Positions 37,421 through 47,618 of a stretch of DNA of 64,000 nucleotides are shown here, one piece after another. Position 1 is the stretch's first letter. Each line of letters opens with the position of its first letter. Source of the stretch: Pseudoalteromonas piscicida (GTDB taxonomy: Bacteria; Pseudomonadota; Gammaproteobacteria; Enterobacterales; Alteromonadaceae); NCBI RefSeq assembly GCF_002744175.1, contig NZ_NKHF01000101.1:1-64000 (forward strand). The letters run 5' to 3'. The translations under genes and the position numbers were made by a program. The notes below the pieces were generated by a model. That model saw only the letters and a program-made list of their open reading frames with translations. It did not search any database and was not told the DNA's origin.

Positions 37421-38845
37421 ATGAGTGCAAACCGAGAGCATTTTAGCTCCCGACTAGGGTTTATCCTTGCTGCTGCTGGTTCGGCGGTGGGAATAGGTAA
37501 CTTAGTCGGCTTCCCTGTCTCAGCTGCCAAAAACGGCGGCGGGGCGTTTTTACTTATCTATGCACTATTTGTAGTGTTTATTTGTTTGCCTGTAATGATG
37601 GCTGAAATGGCCATGGGTAGAAAAGCCCAAAAAGACCCATTCGGTGCCTATAAGTTATTATCTAATCACGATAAAAAGTGGTCAGTTGCTGGGTTTTTAG
37701 CCGTCCTTACACCATTTATGATTGCGGTATTTTACATGGTCATTACGGTGTGGATATTTGGCTTTCTGGCACAAACCGCGTTAGGTAATTTGGATGTGTT
37801 GGCTTCACCCGAATATTTTGGCACGTTTATTAATGACACTAATGTATTCATTTACATGTTGATAGTGGGTGTCATTGTTAACCTCATTTTGGTTGGGGGA
37901 GTCAAAGAGGGTATCGAAAAAGCAGCTAAGCTATTAATGCCTGCTCTTTTTGTGATGCTACTGGGCCTCGTTGCTTATGTACTGACGTTAGATAATGCAA
38001 TGGCAGGTGTACGTTACTATATTGTACCTGACTTTGATAAAATGAACGCCAGTGTGTTGAATGGTGCTTTGTCACAAGCCTTTTTCTCACTGTCTTTAGG
38101 TATGGGTATTCTGATCACTTATGCGTCATATATTTCAAAGAAAGATGACATTGTGGGTAGCTCTAAAATGGTTGCGGTTACGGACTCTTTAGTAGCGTTT
38201 ATTGCAGGCTTGATGGTGTTACCAGCCATCTTTAGTTTTAATCCGAACACCGATCCAAGCAAGTTATCAGATTCCTCGGTATCGATGATTTTTGACTACT
38301 TACCTAAGCTGTTACTTGCACTACAAGAAGACATTGGTTATATCGGCGCGTCGATTGTTGCGGGTATTTTCTTCTTGCTGGTGTTTTTTGCCGCGATCAC
38401 ATCTTTGGTTTCTATTGTCGAAGTGCCAACGGCGACGTTGATGGAAGAAAAGTGCATCTCTCGTAAAAAAGCATTAATTGTCTTAGCTGTGACGACTGGT
38501 TTACTGACCGTGTTATCTACTATGTCCTTTGGGATGGTGGATTGGCTCACTAGCTTTGTTAGCTATGGTGACGCTCAAAAGAGTTTCTTCGACTTAATTT
38601 ATGATGTGTTTTACGATACTATCTTGCCTCTTAACGGCCTAATGGTGTGCTTATTTGTCACCTACCGCTGGAAGAAGTCGGGCTTGAGTGCGGAGCTAGC
38701 ACAGGGATCTGAAGGGTACGTCGGCAGTTTCACTGAGAAATATATCAACTTCTCGTTGTCGACATTTATTCCTGTGATTTTACTCGCTATTTTTATCAAT
38801 ACAGTCGCGACTAAATACTTTGCTGTCAGCATTTTTGGTTTCTAA
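37421..38845 (+). CDS. NSS-family sodium-dependent transporter
   Basis: 474 aa from the ATG at 37421 (preceded by AAGG; a TTG 9 nt upstream is less likely). Neurotransmitter:sodium symporter fold with about 11 membrane segments. TM1 carries the Na+/substrate-binding signature GFILAAAGSAVGIGNLVGFP; the TM6 unwound region SLGMGILITYASY is present. Bacterial relatives take up amino acids (Trp, Tyr, Leu). It lies in the opposite direction between yciI and yciB, breaking the usual yci cluster. Confidence 0.92.
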   Translation: MSANREHFSSRLGFILAAAGSAVGIGNLVGFPVSAAKNGGGAFLLIYALFVVFICLPVMMAEMAMGRKAQKDPFGAYKLLSNHDKKWSVAGFLAVLTPFMIAVFYMVITVWIFGFLAQTALGNLDVLASPEYFGTFINDTNVFIYMLIVGVIVNLILVGGVKEGIEKAAKLLMPALFVMLLGLVAYVLTLDNAMAGVRYYIVPDFDKMNASVLNGALSQAFFSLSLGMGILITYASYISKKDDIVGSSKMVAVTDSLVAFIAGLMVLPAIFSFNPNTDPSKLSDSSVSMIFDYLPKLLLALQEDIGYIGASIVAGIFFLLVFFAAITSLVSIVEVPTATLMEEKCISRKKALIVLAVTTGLLTVLSTMSFGMVDWLTSFVSYGDAQKSFFDLIYDVFYDTILPLNGLMVCLFVTYRWKKSGLSAELAQGSEGYVGSFTEKYINFSLSTFIPVILLAIFINTVATKYFAVSIFGF

Positions 38846-39132
38846 TACCAATTTGCCTAATTAAGTGCTCTATTGTGAAGCGGGAAAATCTTGTCGATAA
38901 TCCCGCTTTCACATTCTGCTCATGCTGAGGAAACGATATTCTTGTAGGCAAGGCAAAAATCTTGCTATTTGAGTTCTAAATAACCTGAATTCAGGATAAC
39001 ACCTTGTTTTCTAGCCGTTGTTACCTTTTACTATAGCGTTAAATTTGCTTGCAATAACCAGCTATTGACGCGCGAATTATAATAATTAGTATATCCATGG
39101 GCATCGGTGTTTATGCCGAAGCTCATTTGTCC
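38846..39132. repeat. Intergenic gap with terminator and dispersed palindromic element
   Basis: After the transporter, TAATACCAATTTGCC (from 38843) is followed by an AAGCGGGA/TCCCGCTT hairpin (38878-38885 with 38901-38908, the probable terminator), then CCTGAATTCAGG (38984-38995), a perfect 12-bp palindrome inside TAACCTGAATTCAGGATAAC. The same head and tail occur at 21342-21394. No gene is visible in the 287 bp. Confidence 0.45.
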
Positions 39133-39804
39133 TCAAAACTTCACTCCAGAATCCAAATACTGTCCTATTCCAATCGTAAACATCCACAGTCCCCATAAAC
39201 TATGTTCCAATACACAAACCGCAAGAGAGCGGCTATGTGCGTAGGTATAGGAGAATAGCAGTCCTCCTAAAAAAGACAGTGCTACGGCTATCCAATTGTC
39301 GTAAACACAATGCGCTAGTGCAAACACTAACGCACTTAACATGACGCGATTATTTTTATTTGGCAGTATTCTTTTGTAACGATGAAAAAAATAACTCCGA
39401 AAAATAAGCTCTTGAGGTAACACCGATAGCACCGGATAAGCAATTAACAACAACAGCCAGTCGGCTGGTGAGTCTAGAGGGAGTGCAAACCAGTTTCCTT
39501 GGCTCACTAGCCCGTAGAGCATGGCCGAAAACATGGCACCAGCGAAAAACGTCGTAAAGAGGCGTTTTTTAACCGAAGAAAACTCTCCTAGGCTCGTCAA
39601 CCTGAAGCGTTTGAAGTGAGGATCGGTAAGTAATAGGTGAGTACAAACAGCCATCAAGATAATTAGGGCTGGAAATAACCAGTTATTTAAGTGGTCTCGA
39701 AATTGGTAAGCGACAATGGGCAGTACAAAGAATATAAATATGAGCTCACACCACCGATACTGGCTTGCGTTCAAAGCGATTTCCCCAAAATACTGCGCGG
39801 CCAT
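39133..39804 (-). CDS. CPBP-family intramembrane glutamic protease-like protein
   Basis: 223 aa, about six membrane segments. CAAX protease/bacteriocin-processing motifs are visible: VLPQELIFRSYFFHR at about 129-143, FALAHCVYDNW with His near 168, and LEHSLWGLW near 210. The first motif has Gln where many members have the first Glu of EExxxR; Glu132 remains. Function unknown. Stands between the transporter and yciB, 68 bp from the latter. Confidence 0.85.
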   Translation of the reverse strand: MAAQYFGEIALNASQYRWCELIFIFFVLPIVAYQFRDHLNNWLFPALIILMAVCTHLLLTDPHFKRFRLTSLGEFSSVKKRLFTTFFAGAMFSAMLYGLVSQGNWFALPLDSPADWLLLLIAYPVLSVLPQELIFRSYFFHRYKRILPNKNNRVMLSALVFALAHCVYDNWIAVALSFLGGLLFSYTYAHSRSLAVCVLEHSLWGLWMFTIGIGQYLDSGVKF

Positions 39805-39872
39805 GAGCCGCTATAATTATCTGTGTCAAGATAACTATAGCAGCTGGAAATGATCTCACAGGGGAAAGTCAG

Positions 39873-40442
39873 TTACTCTTCTGGTAAATATTTTTGAATT
39901 CTAAACATAGTGAAAAGCAATGCGATAAAGGTAATCCCAATTAGTCCGAAGACCTTAAAGTTAACCCAAAAATCCAGAGAAAAATTGTAAGCAACGTAGA
40001 GGTTAAGTGCTGCAATAGAAAACAACAGCAGCGACCAAAAAAGGTTTAGCTGATCACAGTCTTTTACTGGCAAGTCAATTTTTAGTTCACTGTTTTCTTT
40101 TTCAGCAACTGAACTCAAAACACCTTCTAGCGCCGTTTTTACTAGATTTTTATTGAACAAATATCTTGAGACAAGCAAGGTTACTGCCAAAATCGCATAG
40201 ACGATAGTAGCCTTCCATTTTATAAACTGCTCATCATGAAAGAAAATAGTCATTCCCCCTAAAATCAACGCAATAGCAAGAAAAACCCAATGACGCTTCG
40301 CGACTTCACGTTTAGTGATGTACTGATGGGTAACCTGTATTAGCGAGGCTGCTATCAACACGCCCGTGGCCCAAAAAATATCGACAAACTTATACACGCC
40401 AAAAAACAGGATAAGGGGTAGGTATTCAATTAAAAATGACAT
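39873..40442 (-). CDS. yciB: Inner-membrane protein YciB (IspZ/septation protein A family)
   Basis: 189 aa, about five to six membrane segments. The opening FLIEYLPLILFFGVYKFVDIFWAT and the block LNLFWSLLLFSIAALNLYVAYNFSLDFWVNFKVFGLIG (divided over two membrane spans) are family hallmarks. Involved in envelope integrity and septation in E. coli. Adjacent to the trp region as in enterobacteria. Confidence 0.93.
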   Translation of the reverse strand: MSFLIEYLPLILFFGVYKFVDIFWATGVLIAASLIQVTHQYITKREVAKRHWVFLAIALILGGMTIFFHDEQFIKWKATIVYAILAVTLLVSRYLFNKNLVKTALEGVLSSVAEKENSELKIDLPVKDCDQLNLFWSLLLFSIAALNLYVAYNFSLDFWVNFKVFGLIGITFIALLFTMFRIQKYLPEE

Positions 40443-40564
40443 TCTCGGTCCTAATAAAACTCGTTGTTAGGGTTTTACCAAGATACGGCAAGAACATCAA
40501 TATTGACTTTCTGTTGTGAAAACCATAGCCTGCTGCGCTCATTCAATGGTTCAGAGGTATTTGC

Positions 40565-40834
40565 ATGAATAAGAGCGATTTAGTTACAAAAATGGCAGAA
40601 ATTAGTGGATTAACTAAAAAAGATTCACAAGCAGCATTACATGTCATTTTGCAGGCGACTAAAAAGCGGTTGTCAGAAGGTGATCAGATGCAAATAAATG
40701 GACTTGGTACGTTTTCACTCAGCTATCATCCAGCCAAACAGGGACGAAATCCGCAAACTGGTGAGACCATCACCATAGAGGGCCAAAACAAGGTGCTTTT
40801 CAAACCTGCTAAAGCGCTAAAGGATAATTTATAA
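40565..40834 (+). CDS. HU/IHF-family DNA-binding protein
   Basis: 89 aa. MNKSDLVTKMAEISGLTKK start, with the DNA-binding beta arms around GLGTFSLSYHPAKQGRNPQTGE (the RNPxTGE motif) and the ending FKPAKALKDNL. Divergent enough from HupA/HupB that I leave the symbol empty. It is a nucleoid protein, monocistronic, diverging from yciB. Confidence 0.92.
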   Translation: MNKSDLVTKMAEISGLTKKDSQAALHVILQATKKRLSEGDQMQINGLGTFSLSYHPAKQGRNPQTGETITIEGQNKVLFKPAKALKDNL

Positions 40835-40950
40835 TATACAACGCTGTACAGGACCGTTCTAGTGGTGTTAATTATTATCTACTAGCGAGCCTTGCGGCGC
40901 ATCGGTATAACTTCTTTTCCGAAGTTCAGGTTAATGAATCTCATGTAACC

Positions 40951-40984
40951 AAAGGGAGCATGCTCATGGTATGCTCCCTTTTTT
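40951..40984 (+). terminator. Hairpin between HU gene and trpA
   Basis: AAAGGGAGCAT (40951-40961) pairs with ATGCTCCCTTT (40971-40981), with a six-T run in the plus direction. It sits 116 nt after the HU stop and 12 nt after the trpA stop read from the other side, so it can end both the HU message and, less efficiently, the trp operon. Confidence 0.75.
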
Positions 40985-40995
40985 GCATATTCAGT

Positions 40996-41802
40996 TTATT
41001 TCTGAGTAGCTGCTTTCATTCGTTCAACAAATGTTTTTAACTCAAAACACATCGTTTTAGGGTCATCTATGTACTTTTCGATGATTTTCACTACGGCCGA
41101 GCCACTGATCGCTCCGGCCGCACCTGAGCTAATGGCATGTTTTACATGCTCAGGTTCTGAAATACCAAAGCCCAACAAAGGTGGGGCAGCATGATATTCG
41201 ATGAGCTTAGTGATCATATCGGTTGCGGGCATTTGCGCTGTGGTTTCTGTGCCTGTTACGCCAGCGCGAGATAGTAAATAGGTGTAGCCACGACCGCGGG
41301 TTGCACACTCACGAAGCGTATCATCACACGCATTTGGCGTGGCGATAAAAATCGGCGCTATATCGTTAGCCATTGCGGTGAGTCTAAATGGTTTAGCTTC
41401 ATGCAGCGGTACGTCAGCCACCAAAATAGAATCGACACCAGCCGCTTTAGCATCTTGATAAAACTGCTCAATACCACGAGCAAAAATCAAGTTTGAGTAG
41501 AGCAAAAGACCAATTGGAATATCGCTGTTATAACGACGAATTTCAGCGATGATCTCAAGACAGTCTTGGGTATTAACATTTTGCTCCAGAGCACGGATGT
41601 TGGCCGCTTGGATAACCGGCCCATCCGCTATTGGATCTGAAAACGGAATACCAAGCTCTAATGCATCGGCACCGCCGTCTATAAGACTTTTGATTATCTC
41701 AATGCTAACGGCCTTATTGGGGTCGCCGATAGTTACGAAAGGAACAAAAGCACCTTGGTTTTTTTCGTTTAAGTGTGCGAACATCGCATCATAACGTCTC
41801 AT
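40996..41802 (-). CDS. trpA: Tryptophan synthase alpha chain
   Basis: 268 aa. Splits indole-3-glycerol phosphate and channels indole to TrpB. Catalytic Glu is in [11 protein letters not shown] (about residue 48) and catalytic Asp in SILVADVPL region near 60-130; phosphate-binding GFGISEPEH is present. The ATG overlaps the trpB stop by 4 nt (ATGA), giving tight coupling. Confidence 0.97.
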   Translation of the reverse strand: MRRYDAMFAHLNEKNQGAFVPFVTIGDPNKAVSIEIIKSLIDGGADALELGIPFSDPIADGPVIQAANIRALEQNVNTQDCLEIIAEIRRYNSDIPIGLLLYSNLIFARGIEQFYQDAKAAGVDSILVADVPLHEAKPFRLTAMANDIAPIFIATPNACDDTLRECATRGRGYTYLLSRAGVTGTETTAQMPATDMITKLIEYHAAPPLLGFGISEPEHVKHAISSGAAGAISGSAVVKIIEKYIDDPKTMCFELKTFVERMKAATQK

Positions 41803-42983
41803 AGTTCACCTCGCTCAGATAGTACTTGGTGGACGTGAGCTAAGTCTTTGTCTCCGCGGCCACTTAAATTAACAACAATGACAGCTTCTTCGGTTTGTGC
41901 TTCTGCATACTTTAGTGCGTATGCTAAAGCATGGCTGGATTCAAGTGCGGGAATAATGCCTTCGTGTTTGGCAAGTGCTTGAAACGCGTCTAAGGCTTCA
42001 GTATCACTAATGCCAACGTACTGTGCTCTGCCTGTTTCATGTAAAAAAGCATGTTGAGGGCCGACGGCTGGGTAATCTAAGCCCGCTGAGACCGAATAAG
42101 ACTCTTCAATCTGGCCATCTTGATTTTGCATGATGTAGGTATAGGCACCGTGCAAAATACCCTTAGTACCTTTACACAGCGCTGCGCCATGTTCATCGGT
42201 ATCTAAGCCTTTACCAGCAGGTTCTACCCCGATCAGTTTTACGTCTTTTTCATCAATAAAGTCTGCAAACATACCAATGGCATTGGAACCTCCGCCGACA
42301 CAAGCGATAACGGCATCAGGCAAACGGCCTTCAGCTTTTAGTACTTGTTGTTTTGCCTCTTCACCGATCATTTTTTGGAATTCACGGACAATCGTCGGGA
42401 ATGGGTGAGGACCTGCGGCCGTTCCAAGTAAATAATGCGCTGTTTTGTAGTTTGCAGACCAATCACGTAGCGCTTCATTTACCGCATCTTTTAATGTCCC
42501 AGAACCTGCGGTAACAGGGATCACCTCTGCACCCATCAGGCGCATTCTAAATACGTTAGGTTGCTGACGCTCAACATCTTTAGCCCCCATATATACACGG
42601 CACTTCAAACCGAGTAAGGAGCAGGCTAGCGCAGTTGCAACACCGTGCTGCCCAGCGCCTGTCTCTGCAATTACTTCTTTTTTACCCATGCGTTTGGTTA
42701 ATAGTGCCTGACCTAACACTTGGTTGGTTTTGTGAGCGCCGCCATGTAGTAAATCTTCGCGCTTCAAGTATAGTTTCACCTTTGGGTTTTTAACTAAGTT
42801 GCGTGTTTTCGTCAGTGGCGTTGGGCGACCCGCAAACTCATTCAAAAGTTGATAAAACTCGCTTTGAAATTCGGGGTCTTTTTGTGATTTATAAAATTCC
42901 TGTTCTAACTGCTTTAGTGCAGGTACGAGTAACTCGGGCACAAACATGCCTCCGAAGTCACCAAAATAAGCTGAATTACTCAT
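41799..42983 (-). CDS. trpB: Tryptophan synthase beta chain
   Basis: 394 aa from ATG 42983 ([19 protein letters not shown]), preceded by GAGGTGG; the longer frame overlaps trpCF and is not conserved. PLP enzyme condensing indole and serine. The PLP Lys is in [16 protein letters not shown] (Lys near 87), and [10 protein letters not shown] binds the cofactor phosphate. Starts 7 nt after trpCF. Confidence 0.97.
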   Translation of the reverse strand: MSNSAYFGDFGGMFVPELLVPALKQLEQEFYKSQKDPEFQSEFYQLLNEFAGRPTPLTKTRNLVKNPKVKLYLKREDLLHGGAHKTNQVLGQALLTKRMGKKEVIAETGAGQHGVATALACSLLGLKCRVYMGAKDVERQQPNVFRMRLMGAEVIPVTAGSGTLKDAVNEALRDWSANYKTAHYLLGTAAGPHPFPTIVREFQKMIGEEAKQQVLKAEGRLPDAVIACVGGGSNAIGMFADFIDEKDVKLIGVEPAGKGLDTDEHGAALCKGTKGILHGAYTYIMQNQDGQIEESYSVSAGLDYPAVGPQHAFLHETGRAQYVGISDTEALDAFQALAKHEGIIPALESSHALAYALKYAEAQTEEAVIVVNLSGRGDKDLAHVHQVLSERGEL

Positions 42984-42990
42984 GTCCACC

Positions 42991-44355
42991 TCAATATTTT
43001 CTAATTTGTGTAAATGCGTTAGCGATCTTTTGAGCGCATTTTTTACCTGGCGATTGCTCAACGCCAGAATTTAGGTCGAGCCCATCAGCACCCATATTCA
43101 CGGCACCGCGAATGTTGTCGGGGGTTAAGCCACCGGCCAGCATGTAATTGCTCGAACCATTATTTAATAGTTGCCAATCAAATACTTGTCCCGTACCACC
43201 AAATGCGGTGTCGGTTTTGGTATCGTACAACTGTTTATCAACGCCAACGAAGGGGCTTGGTAGTGTTGTATCCACTCCCTGAGCTTTCCAAATTTGGCAT
43301 GTTAAAGGTAATTGTTTACGCAGGGCCTCGATGTATAGCTCATCTTCGCTGCCATGCAATTGCACTGCACTAAGTTTTAATATTTGTGCATACTCGGCCA
43401 CTTGCTCTAGCGGCGCGTTAACAAACACGCCAACATACTTAAGTGGTGCGCTATCAGCGACTGCTTTTGCACAGTCGATATCTACATAACGGGGAGATTT
43501 TGGATAAAAGATCAGGCCACCATACACAGCTCCGGCCTCGTAAGCCGTTTGTGCATCTTGGCTGCGAGTCAAACCACACACTTTGTTTTCGCCCAAGATT
43601 AAACGTCTGCAAGCAAGTTCTAAGTCTTGCTCAGCCATCAAGGAGCTGCCGACCAAAAAGCCATCACAGATTGGCGACAAGCGTTTTACATCGCGGTGGG
43701 TGTATATACCAGACTCTGAAATCACCACTTTGTCTTCTGGGATTAACTTTCTTAGCTTCTCTGTTGTTGCCAAATCCGTTGATAAGTCTCTGAGGTTACG
43801 GTTATTAATGCCGATAAGTTCAGCGTCTAGCGCGAGAGCACGAGTCACTTCTTCTTCGTTGCTCACTTCCGTTAAAATCGACATGTTAAGTGATCTTGCC
43901 ACCTTGGCGAGTGCTATATAGTCTTGGTCGTTTAACACCGAAAGCATCAAGAGAATGGCGTCGCCACCATGCAAGCGAGCAAGATATACTTGGTACGGAT
44001 CGATAAAGAAATCCTTGCAGATCAGTGGCTGGTCAACCAGCTTTCTCACTGTGGCAAGATAGTCATAGCTGCCCTGAAAGTATTTTTCGTCAGTTAGCAC
44101 ACTAATGCAGGTCGCGTACTTACGATAAACATCAGTGATTTCGTTTAAATCAAAGCGTGAGCGGATCAGGCCTTTTGAAGGCGATGCCTTTTTACACTCT
44201 AAAATAAATTGGGTACCCGCTTGTGCTAGTGCTGCCGTGAAGTTACGTGTTGTTGGGGTTACTTCGTCAATAAAGTCGCTCAGCGGACGCTGTGCTTTGC
44301 GTACTTTTAATTCCTCGACTTTATCGGCAACAATTTTTTCTAATACGTTAGCCAT
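42991..44355 (-). CDS. trpCF: Fused indole-3-glycerol phosphate synthase / PRA isomerase
   Basis: 454 aa, a TrpC-TrpF fusion as in E. coli. The TrpC half (1-255) shows [13 protein letters not shown] and [11 protein letters not shown]; the TrpF half (from about 258, [19 protein letters not shown]) shows [17 protein letters not shown] and GLDLNSGVE. It performs two successive steps of Trp synthesis. The start overlaps trpD by 8 nt. Confidence 0.97.
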   Translation of the reverse strand: MANVLEKIVADKVEELKVRKAQRPLSDFIDEVTPTTRNFTAALAQAGTQFILECKKASPSKGLIRSRFDLNEITDVYRKYATCISVLTDEKYFQGSYDYLATVRKLVDQPLICKDFFIDPYQVYLARLHGGDAILLMLSVLNDQDYIALAKVARSLNMSILTEVSNEEEVTRALALDAELIGINNRNLRDLSTDLATTEKLRKLIPEDKVVISESGIYTHRDVKRLSPICDGFLVGSSLMAEQDLELACRRLILGENKVCGLTRSQDAQTAYEAGAVYGGLIFYPKSPRYVDIDCAKAVADSAPLKYVGVFVNAPLEQVAEYAQILKLSAVQLHGSEDELYIEALRKQLPLTCQIWKAQGVDTTLPSPFVGVDKQLYDTKTDTAFGGTGQVFDWQLLNNGSSNYMLAGGLTPDNIRGAVNMGADGLDLNSGVEQSPGKKCAQKIANAFTQIRKY

Positions 44356-45352
44356 TACTTACCTCTACAATGTTAGCCAAGGTGGTCATGGCCTTTTTGC
44401 TTTTTAATACGTCACGAACTTGTAGGCTTGCTGTTTTAAAATCGTTTGCCTTATCGGTCAATACTAATAATGCTGCGACGTTAGCAATAATAGCAGCGTC
44501 GTGTGCCGCCTCGCCTTGGCCATTTAAAATCGCTAGGCTCGCTGTTGCGTTATATTCTGGCGTATCACCGGCGATGGATTCAAGTGAATAGTTTTCTAGT
44601 CCAAAATCACTTGGGGTAATGGTGTACTGAGTCACTTCACCATTTTTCACTTCTGCAACTAATGTTTCGCCGTGCAGGGCAATTTCATCTGTGCCGCTGC
44701 CGTGAACTACCATTGCGCGTTTCGTACCCAAGCGATTGAGTGTTTCTGCCATAGGGAGGACCAGTGCTGGGTCATAAACCCCGAGTAGTTGCACTTCCGG
44801 TTTGGCTGGATTGGCTAAAGGTCCTAGAATATTGAATATCGTGCGTGTTTTTAGTTGCGTGCGAACAGGCATAGCATGTTTTACGCCGGCGTGATAATGC
44901 GGTGCAAATAAAAAGGTAAAGCCTGTTTTTGCGAGACATTCTTCTGCATGGGTGGGGGTCATATCAATATTGATCCCAAGTGCTTTAAGTAAATCAGCGG
45001 AACCTGATTTACTACTTACGCTGCGGTTGCCGTGCTTGACCATATTAATGCCGCATGCTGCAGCAACGATCGCTGCGGTGGTACTGACGTTGATGGTGTT
45101 GGTGCCATCACCACCGGTACCGCAGCTGTCAGCTGAAAGTAAGTTTTGCTTATTAAAGGCTGTGGCATGGTCACGCATGGCTTGCGCTGCACCGGCTATC
45201 TCGGCTGCAGTTTCACCTTTAAATTTTAGTGCCAGTAAGGCTGCGGTAAGCTCGATGTCGCTCAATTGCCCTGCCATGATATCGCTAAACAACGACTTGG
45301 CGGCGTCGAATGTTAAATCTTGTTGCTGTAATAAGGGTTGTAACTTTTCCAT
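44348..45352 (-). CDS. trpD: Anthranilate phosphoribosyltransferase
   Basis: 334 aa. Joins anthranilate to PRPP. Signatures: SCGTGGDGTNTINVSTTAA (PRPP-binding), KHGNRSVSSKSGSADLL, and LLGVYDPAL. It is separate from trpG, unlike the fused E. coli TrpGD. The start is 9 nt after the trpG stop. Confidence 0.97.
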   Translation of the reverse strand: MEKLQPLLQQQDLTFDAAKSLFSDIMAGQLSDIELTAALLALKFKGETAAEIAGAAQAMRDHATAFNKQNLLSADSCGTGGDGTNTINVSTTAAIVAAACGINMVKHGNRSVSSKSGSADLLKALGINIDMTPTHAEECLAKTGFTFLFAPHYHAGVKHAMPVRTQLKTRTIFNILGPLANPAKPEVQLLGVYDPALVLPMAETLNRLGTKRAMVVHGSGTDEIALHGETLVAEVKNGEVTQYTITPSDFGLENYSLESIAGDTPEYNATASLAILNGQGEAAHDAAIIANVAALLVLTDKANDFKTASLQVRDVLKSKKAMTTLANIVEVSNG

Positions 45353-45361
45353 CGTGCTCTC

Positions 45362-45943
45362 CTAAGCGGTAAGGTACGCGATACTTTGTTGCAGTAACTG
45401 AGCGCCATTGGGTGTTAATATTGACTCTGGGTGGAATTGATACCCGATCACGCGATCTTCACTATGGTAAATAGCCATCGGAATAGACTGGTATCGTGCG
45501 ATGACATTAAGCTCAGCTGGAACTCTGGTCGCCATCAATGAGTGGTAGCGAGCAACCGGAAACTGCGTCCCAAGTCCTGCAAATACTGGGTGCTCATCTG
45601 CGTCTATAATAGACGACTTACCATGCACGGTTTCGCCGGCGCGTCCTACCTCGCCGCCATAGCTTTGTGTGAGTGCTTGTTGTCCTAAACAGATCCCAAG
45701 CATTGGAAATTGACCTTTGCAAAGCTCGATTAATGCGAGCAAACAGCCTGCTTCTGACGGTGCCCCAGGTCCTGGAGATAGCACCAAAATCACCGGGTCT
45801 TCTTCTGCTCGCATTTTATTGTAAATTATTTCAGCTGGAATATTGTTACGATACACGACCAAATCGAGTCCTAACAAACTCAGTTCATCTACGAGGTTAT
45901 AACTAAAAGAATCGAAATTATCTAAAAAGTATACCTTAGTCAT
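45362..45943 (-). CDS. trpG: Anthranilate synthase glutamine amidotransferase subunit
   Basis: 193 aa from the ATG at 45943, which has AAGGAGC six bases before it; the first in-frame ATG (45958) contains that ribosome site. Class I glutamine amidotransferase: LSPGPGAPSEAG, nucleophile Cys in GICLGQQAL (about residue 84) and His-Glu in FHPESILT. Supplies ammonia to TrpE. Overlaps the trpE end by 8 nt. Confidence 0.96.
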   Translation of the reverse strand: MTKVYFLDNFDSFSYNLVDELSLLGLDLVVYRNNIPAEIIYNKMRAEEDPVILVLSPGPGAPSEAGCLLALIELCKGQFPMLGICLGQQALTQSYGGEVGRAGETVHGKSSIIDADEHPVFAGLGTQFPVARYHSLMATRVPAELNVIARYQSIPMAIYHSEDRVIGYQFHPESILTPNGAQLLQQSIAYLTA

Positions 45944-47513
45944 GGCTTGCTCCTTCATAGGTCGACTGTACAGCTTTGATCACTGCCATGGCTTTGGCTT
46001 TGGTTTCGTTCGCTTCGCTTTGTGGGTCTGAGTCGAATACAACCCCAGCACCAGCTTGTACATAGGCAATATTATCTTTTACAAAAGCTGAGCGGATCAC
46101 AATACAACTATCCATTGCGCCATTTCCCATCAAATAGCCTACGGCACCGCCATAGCTACCTCGGCGTTGCTTTTCTGTTTGACGAACTAGCTCGGCGGCC
46201 TTCACTTTTGGTGCACCAACCAAGGTGCCCATATTCATACAGGCTTGATAGGCGTGCAGAGCGTCAAGATCTGGCTTTAATTGGCCAACAACGCGAGACA
46301 CCAGATGCATCACCTGTGAATAGCGGTCTACTTTTAGTAGTTCTTTTGCGTGTCGAGTACCCGGTACGCTAATTCGCGCTACATCGTTACGTGCTAGATC
46401 TACAAGCATAAGGTGCTCTGCACGTTCTTTTTGGTCATTACGCAGCTCAAGCTCTATGCGGCTATCTAGGTCTGGGTTGATACTGCCGTTTGCAAACTTA
46501 CCTCGAGGTCTGGTACCCGCGATGGGATAGACCTCAACTTGGTTGCTTTGCTCACAATATTTGAGCGCAGACTCTGGAGATGCCCCAAATAAAACAAAAC
46601 GCTCATCTTTCATATAGAACATATACGGGCTAGGATTTTGCTTTTTGAGCTGTTTATAGGCGGCGAGTGAATTATGGCAAGGAAGTGAAAAAGTGCGAGA
46701 AGGCACCACTTGGAAGATGTCACCGTTGATAATGTTGGTTTTCAACTTTTCAACGTGTTGACAATATTCCTCGTCACTGACGTTGACCTTGACGTCTGCG
46801 CTACCATTTAGTGGTGCAAACTGAAATTCGGTGATTTGGTCACACTGGTTATTCAGTGCTTCTAATTGTCTACCCACTTCAAAGCAATTGGCATGAACTT
46901 CAGGGCCATTAAAAACATTACCGATGAGTTCGGTTGTTTGTGCTTGATGATCAATAACGACCAAGGTTTCTGCAAGATAGAAAACATAGTCAGGACAGTC
47001 GTTGTCGCCATCAGGCACGCTAGGGAGTTGTTCGAAGTTTGCCACCATATCATAGGCGAATACACCACCTAGGAAGACCGAAAACGGCGTATCTGAGTTA
47101 CATTTGATTTCGTTTATGCAGGTTCTCAGCGCGCTAAAGGCATTATCGGCTTTTAACTTTGTATGCTCATCAATATCAGGTTCAAACCCTTGATAATTTA
47201 GCGTTAATGTATGGCCATCTAAACAAACGCTGCAGTTTTTAACTTTTTGCGCGAGATAGGGGAGTAGCTGAGCGCCATTATTTGACAATGCCTTGGCGAT
47301 GACTTGCGCGCCATTACATTCAAAGCGAATGGCGCTATCGACAAGCACTATGCTTTTCACATTGTCTTTAGACTCAATTTCTGCAGACTCAAGCAGTAGT
47401 GAGTTTTCTTTATTTAAGCCAGCATATAGAGACAAAGGACTGGCGGTATAATCGCGCCGTTGTCTTATGCTGGTGACCTCACCTGGTGTGGTCGTTATGT
47501 GACTAAAAATCAA
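45936..47513 (-). CDS. trpE: Anthranilate synthase component I
   Basis: 525 aa. Chorismate-using enzyme of the first committed step. The N-terminal LLLESAEIESKD motif forms the Trp feedback site (Ser of LLES). The catalytic chorismate-binding domain shows QVVPSRTFSL, PSPYMFYM, GTRPRG and GVVFDSDPQSE. First structural gene of the operon, with two attenuators in front, so it is controlled both by transcription attenuation and end-product inhibition. Confidence 0.97.
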   Translation of the reverse strand: MIFSHITTTPGEVTSIRQRRDYTASPLSLYAGLNKENSLLLESAEIESKDNVKSIVLVDSAIRFECNGAQVIAKALSNNGAQLLPYLAQKVKNCSVCLDGHTLTLNYQGFEPDIDEHTKLKADNAFSALRTCINEIKCNSDTPFSVFLGGVFAYDMVANFEQLPSVPDGDNDCPDYVFYLAETLVVIDHQAQTTELIGNVFNGPEVHANCFEVGRQLEALNNQCDQITEFQFAPLNGSADVKVNVSDEEYCQHVEKLKTNIINGDIFQVVPSRTFSLPCHNSLAAYKQLKKQNPSPYMFYMKDERFVLFGASPESALKYCEQSNQVEVYPIAGTRPRGKFANGSINPDLDSRIELELRNDQKERAEHLMLVDLARNDVARISVPGTRHAKELLKVDRYSQVMHLVSRVVGQLKPDLDALHAYQACMNMGTLVGAPKVKAAELVRQTEKQRRGSYGGAVGYLMGNGAMDSCIVIRSAFVKDNIAYVQAGAGVVFDSDPQSEANETKAKAMAVIKAVQSTYEGASHD

Positions 47514-47549
47514 ACCTCATTCCTCTTAATTTCTAGATATCTTGAATTA

Positions 47550-47590
47550 GAAAATAAAAAAACCCCCGAAAGCTAAGCTCTGCGGGGGTT
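47550..47590 (-). terminator. Trp attenuator B terminator (trpE-proximal)
   Basis: On the operon strand AACCCCCG (47590-47583) pairs with CGGGGGTT (47568-47561) enclosing a second short AGC/GCT stem, followed by a U run (47562-47551). It lies 37 nt before trpE. The alternative antiterminator is GCGGG (47619-47615) with CCCGC (47586-47582), reinforced by TATTGTT/AACAATA (47610-47604 with 47596-47590). Confidence 0.9.
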
Positions 47591-47618
47591 ATTGTTCAGG
47601 CACAACAATACCGTCCCG

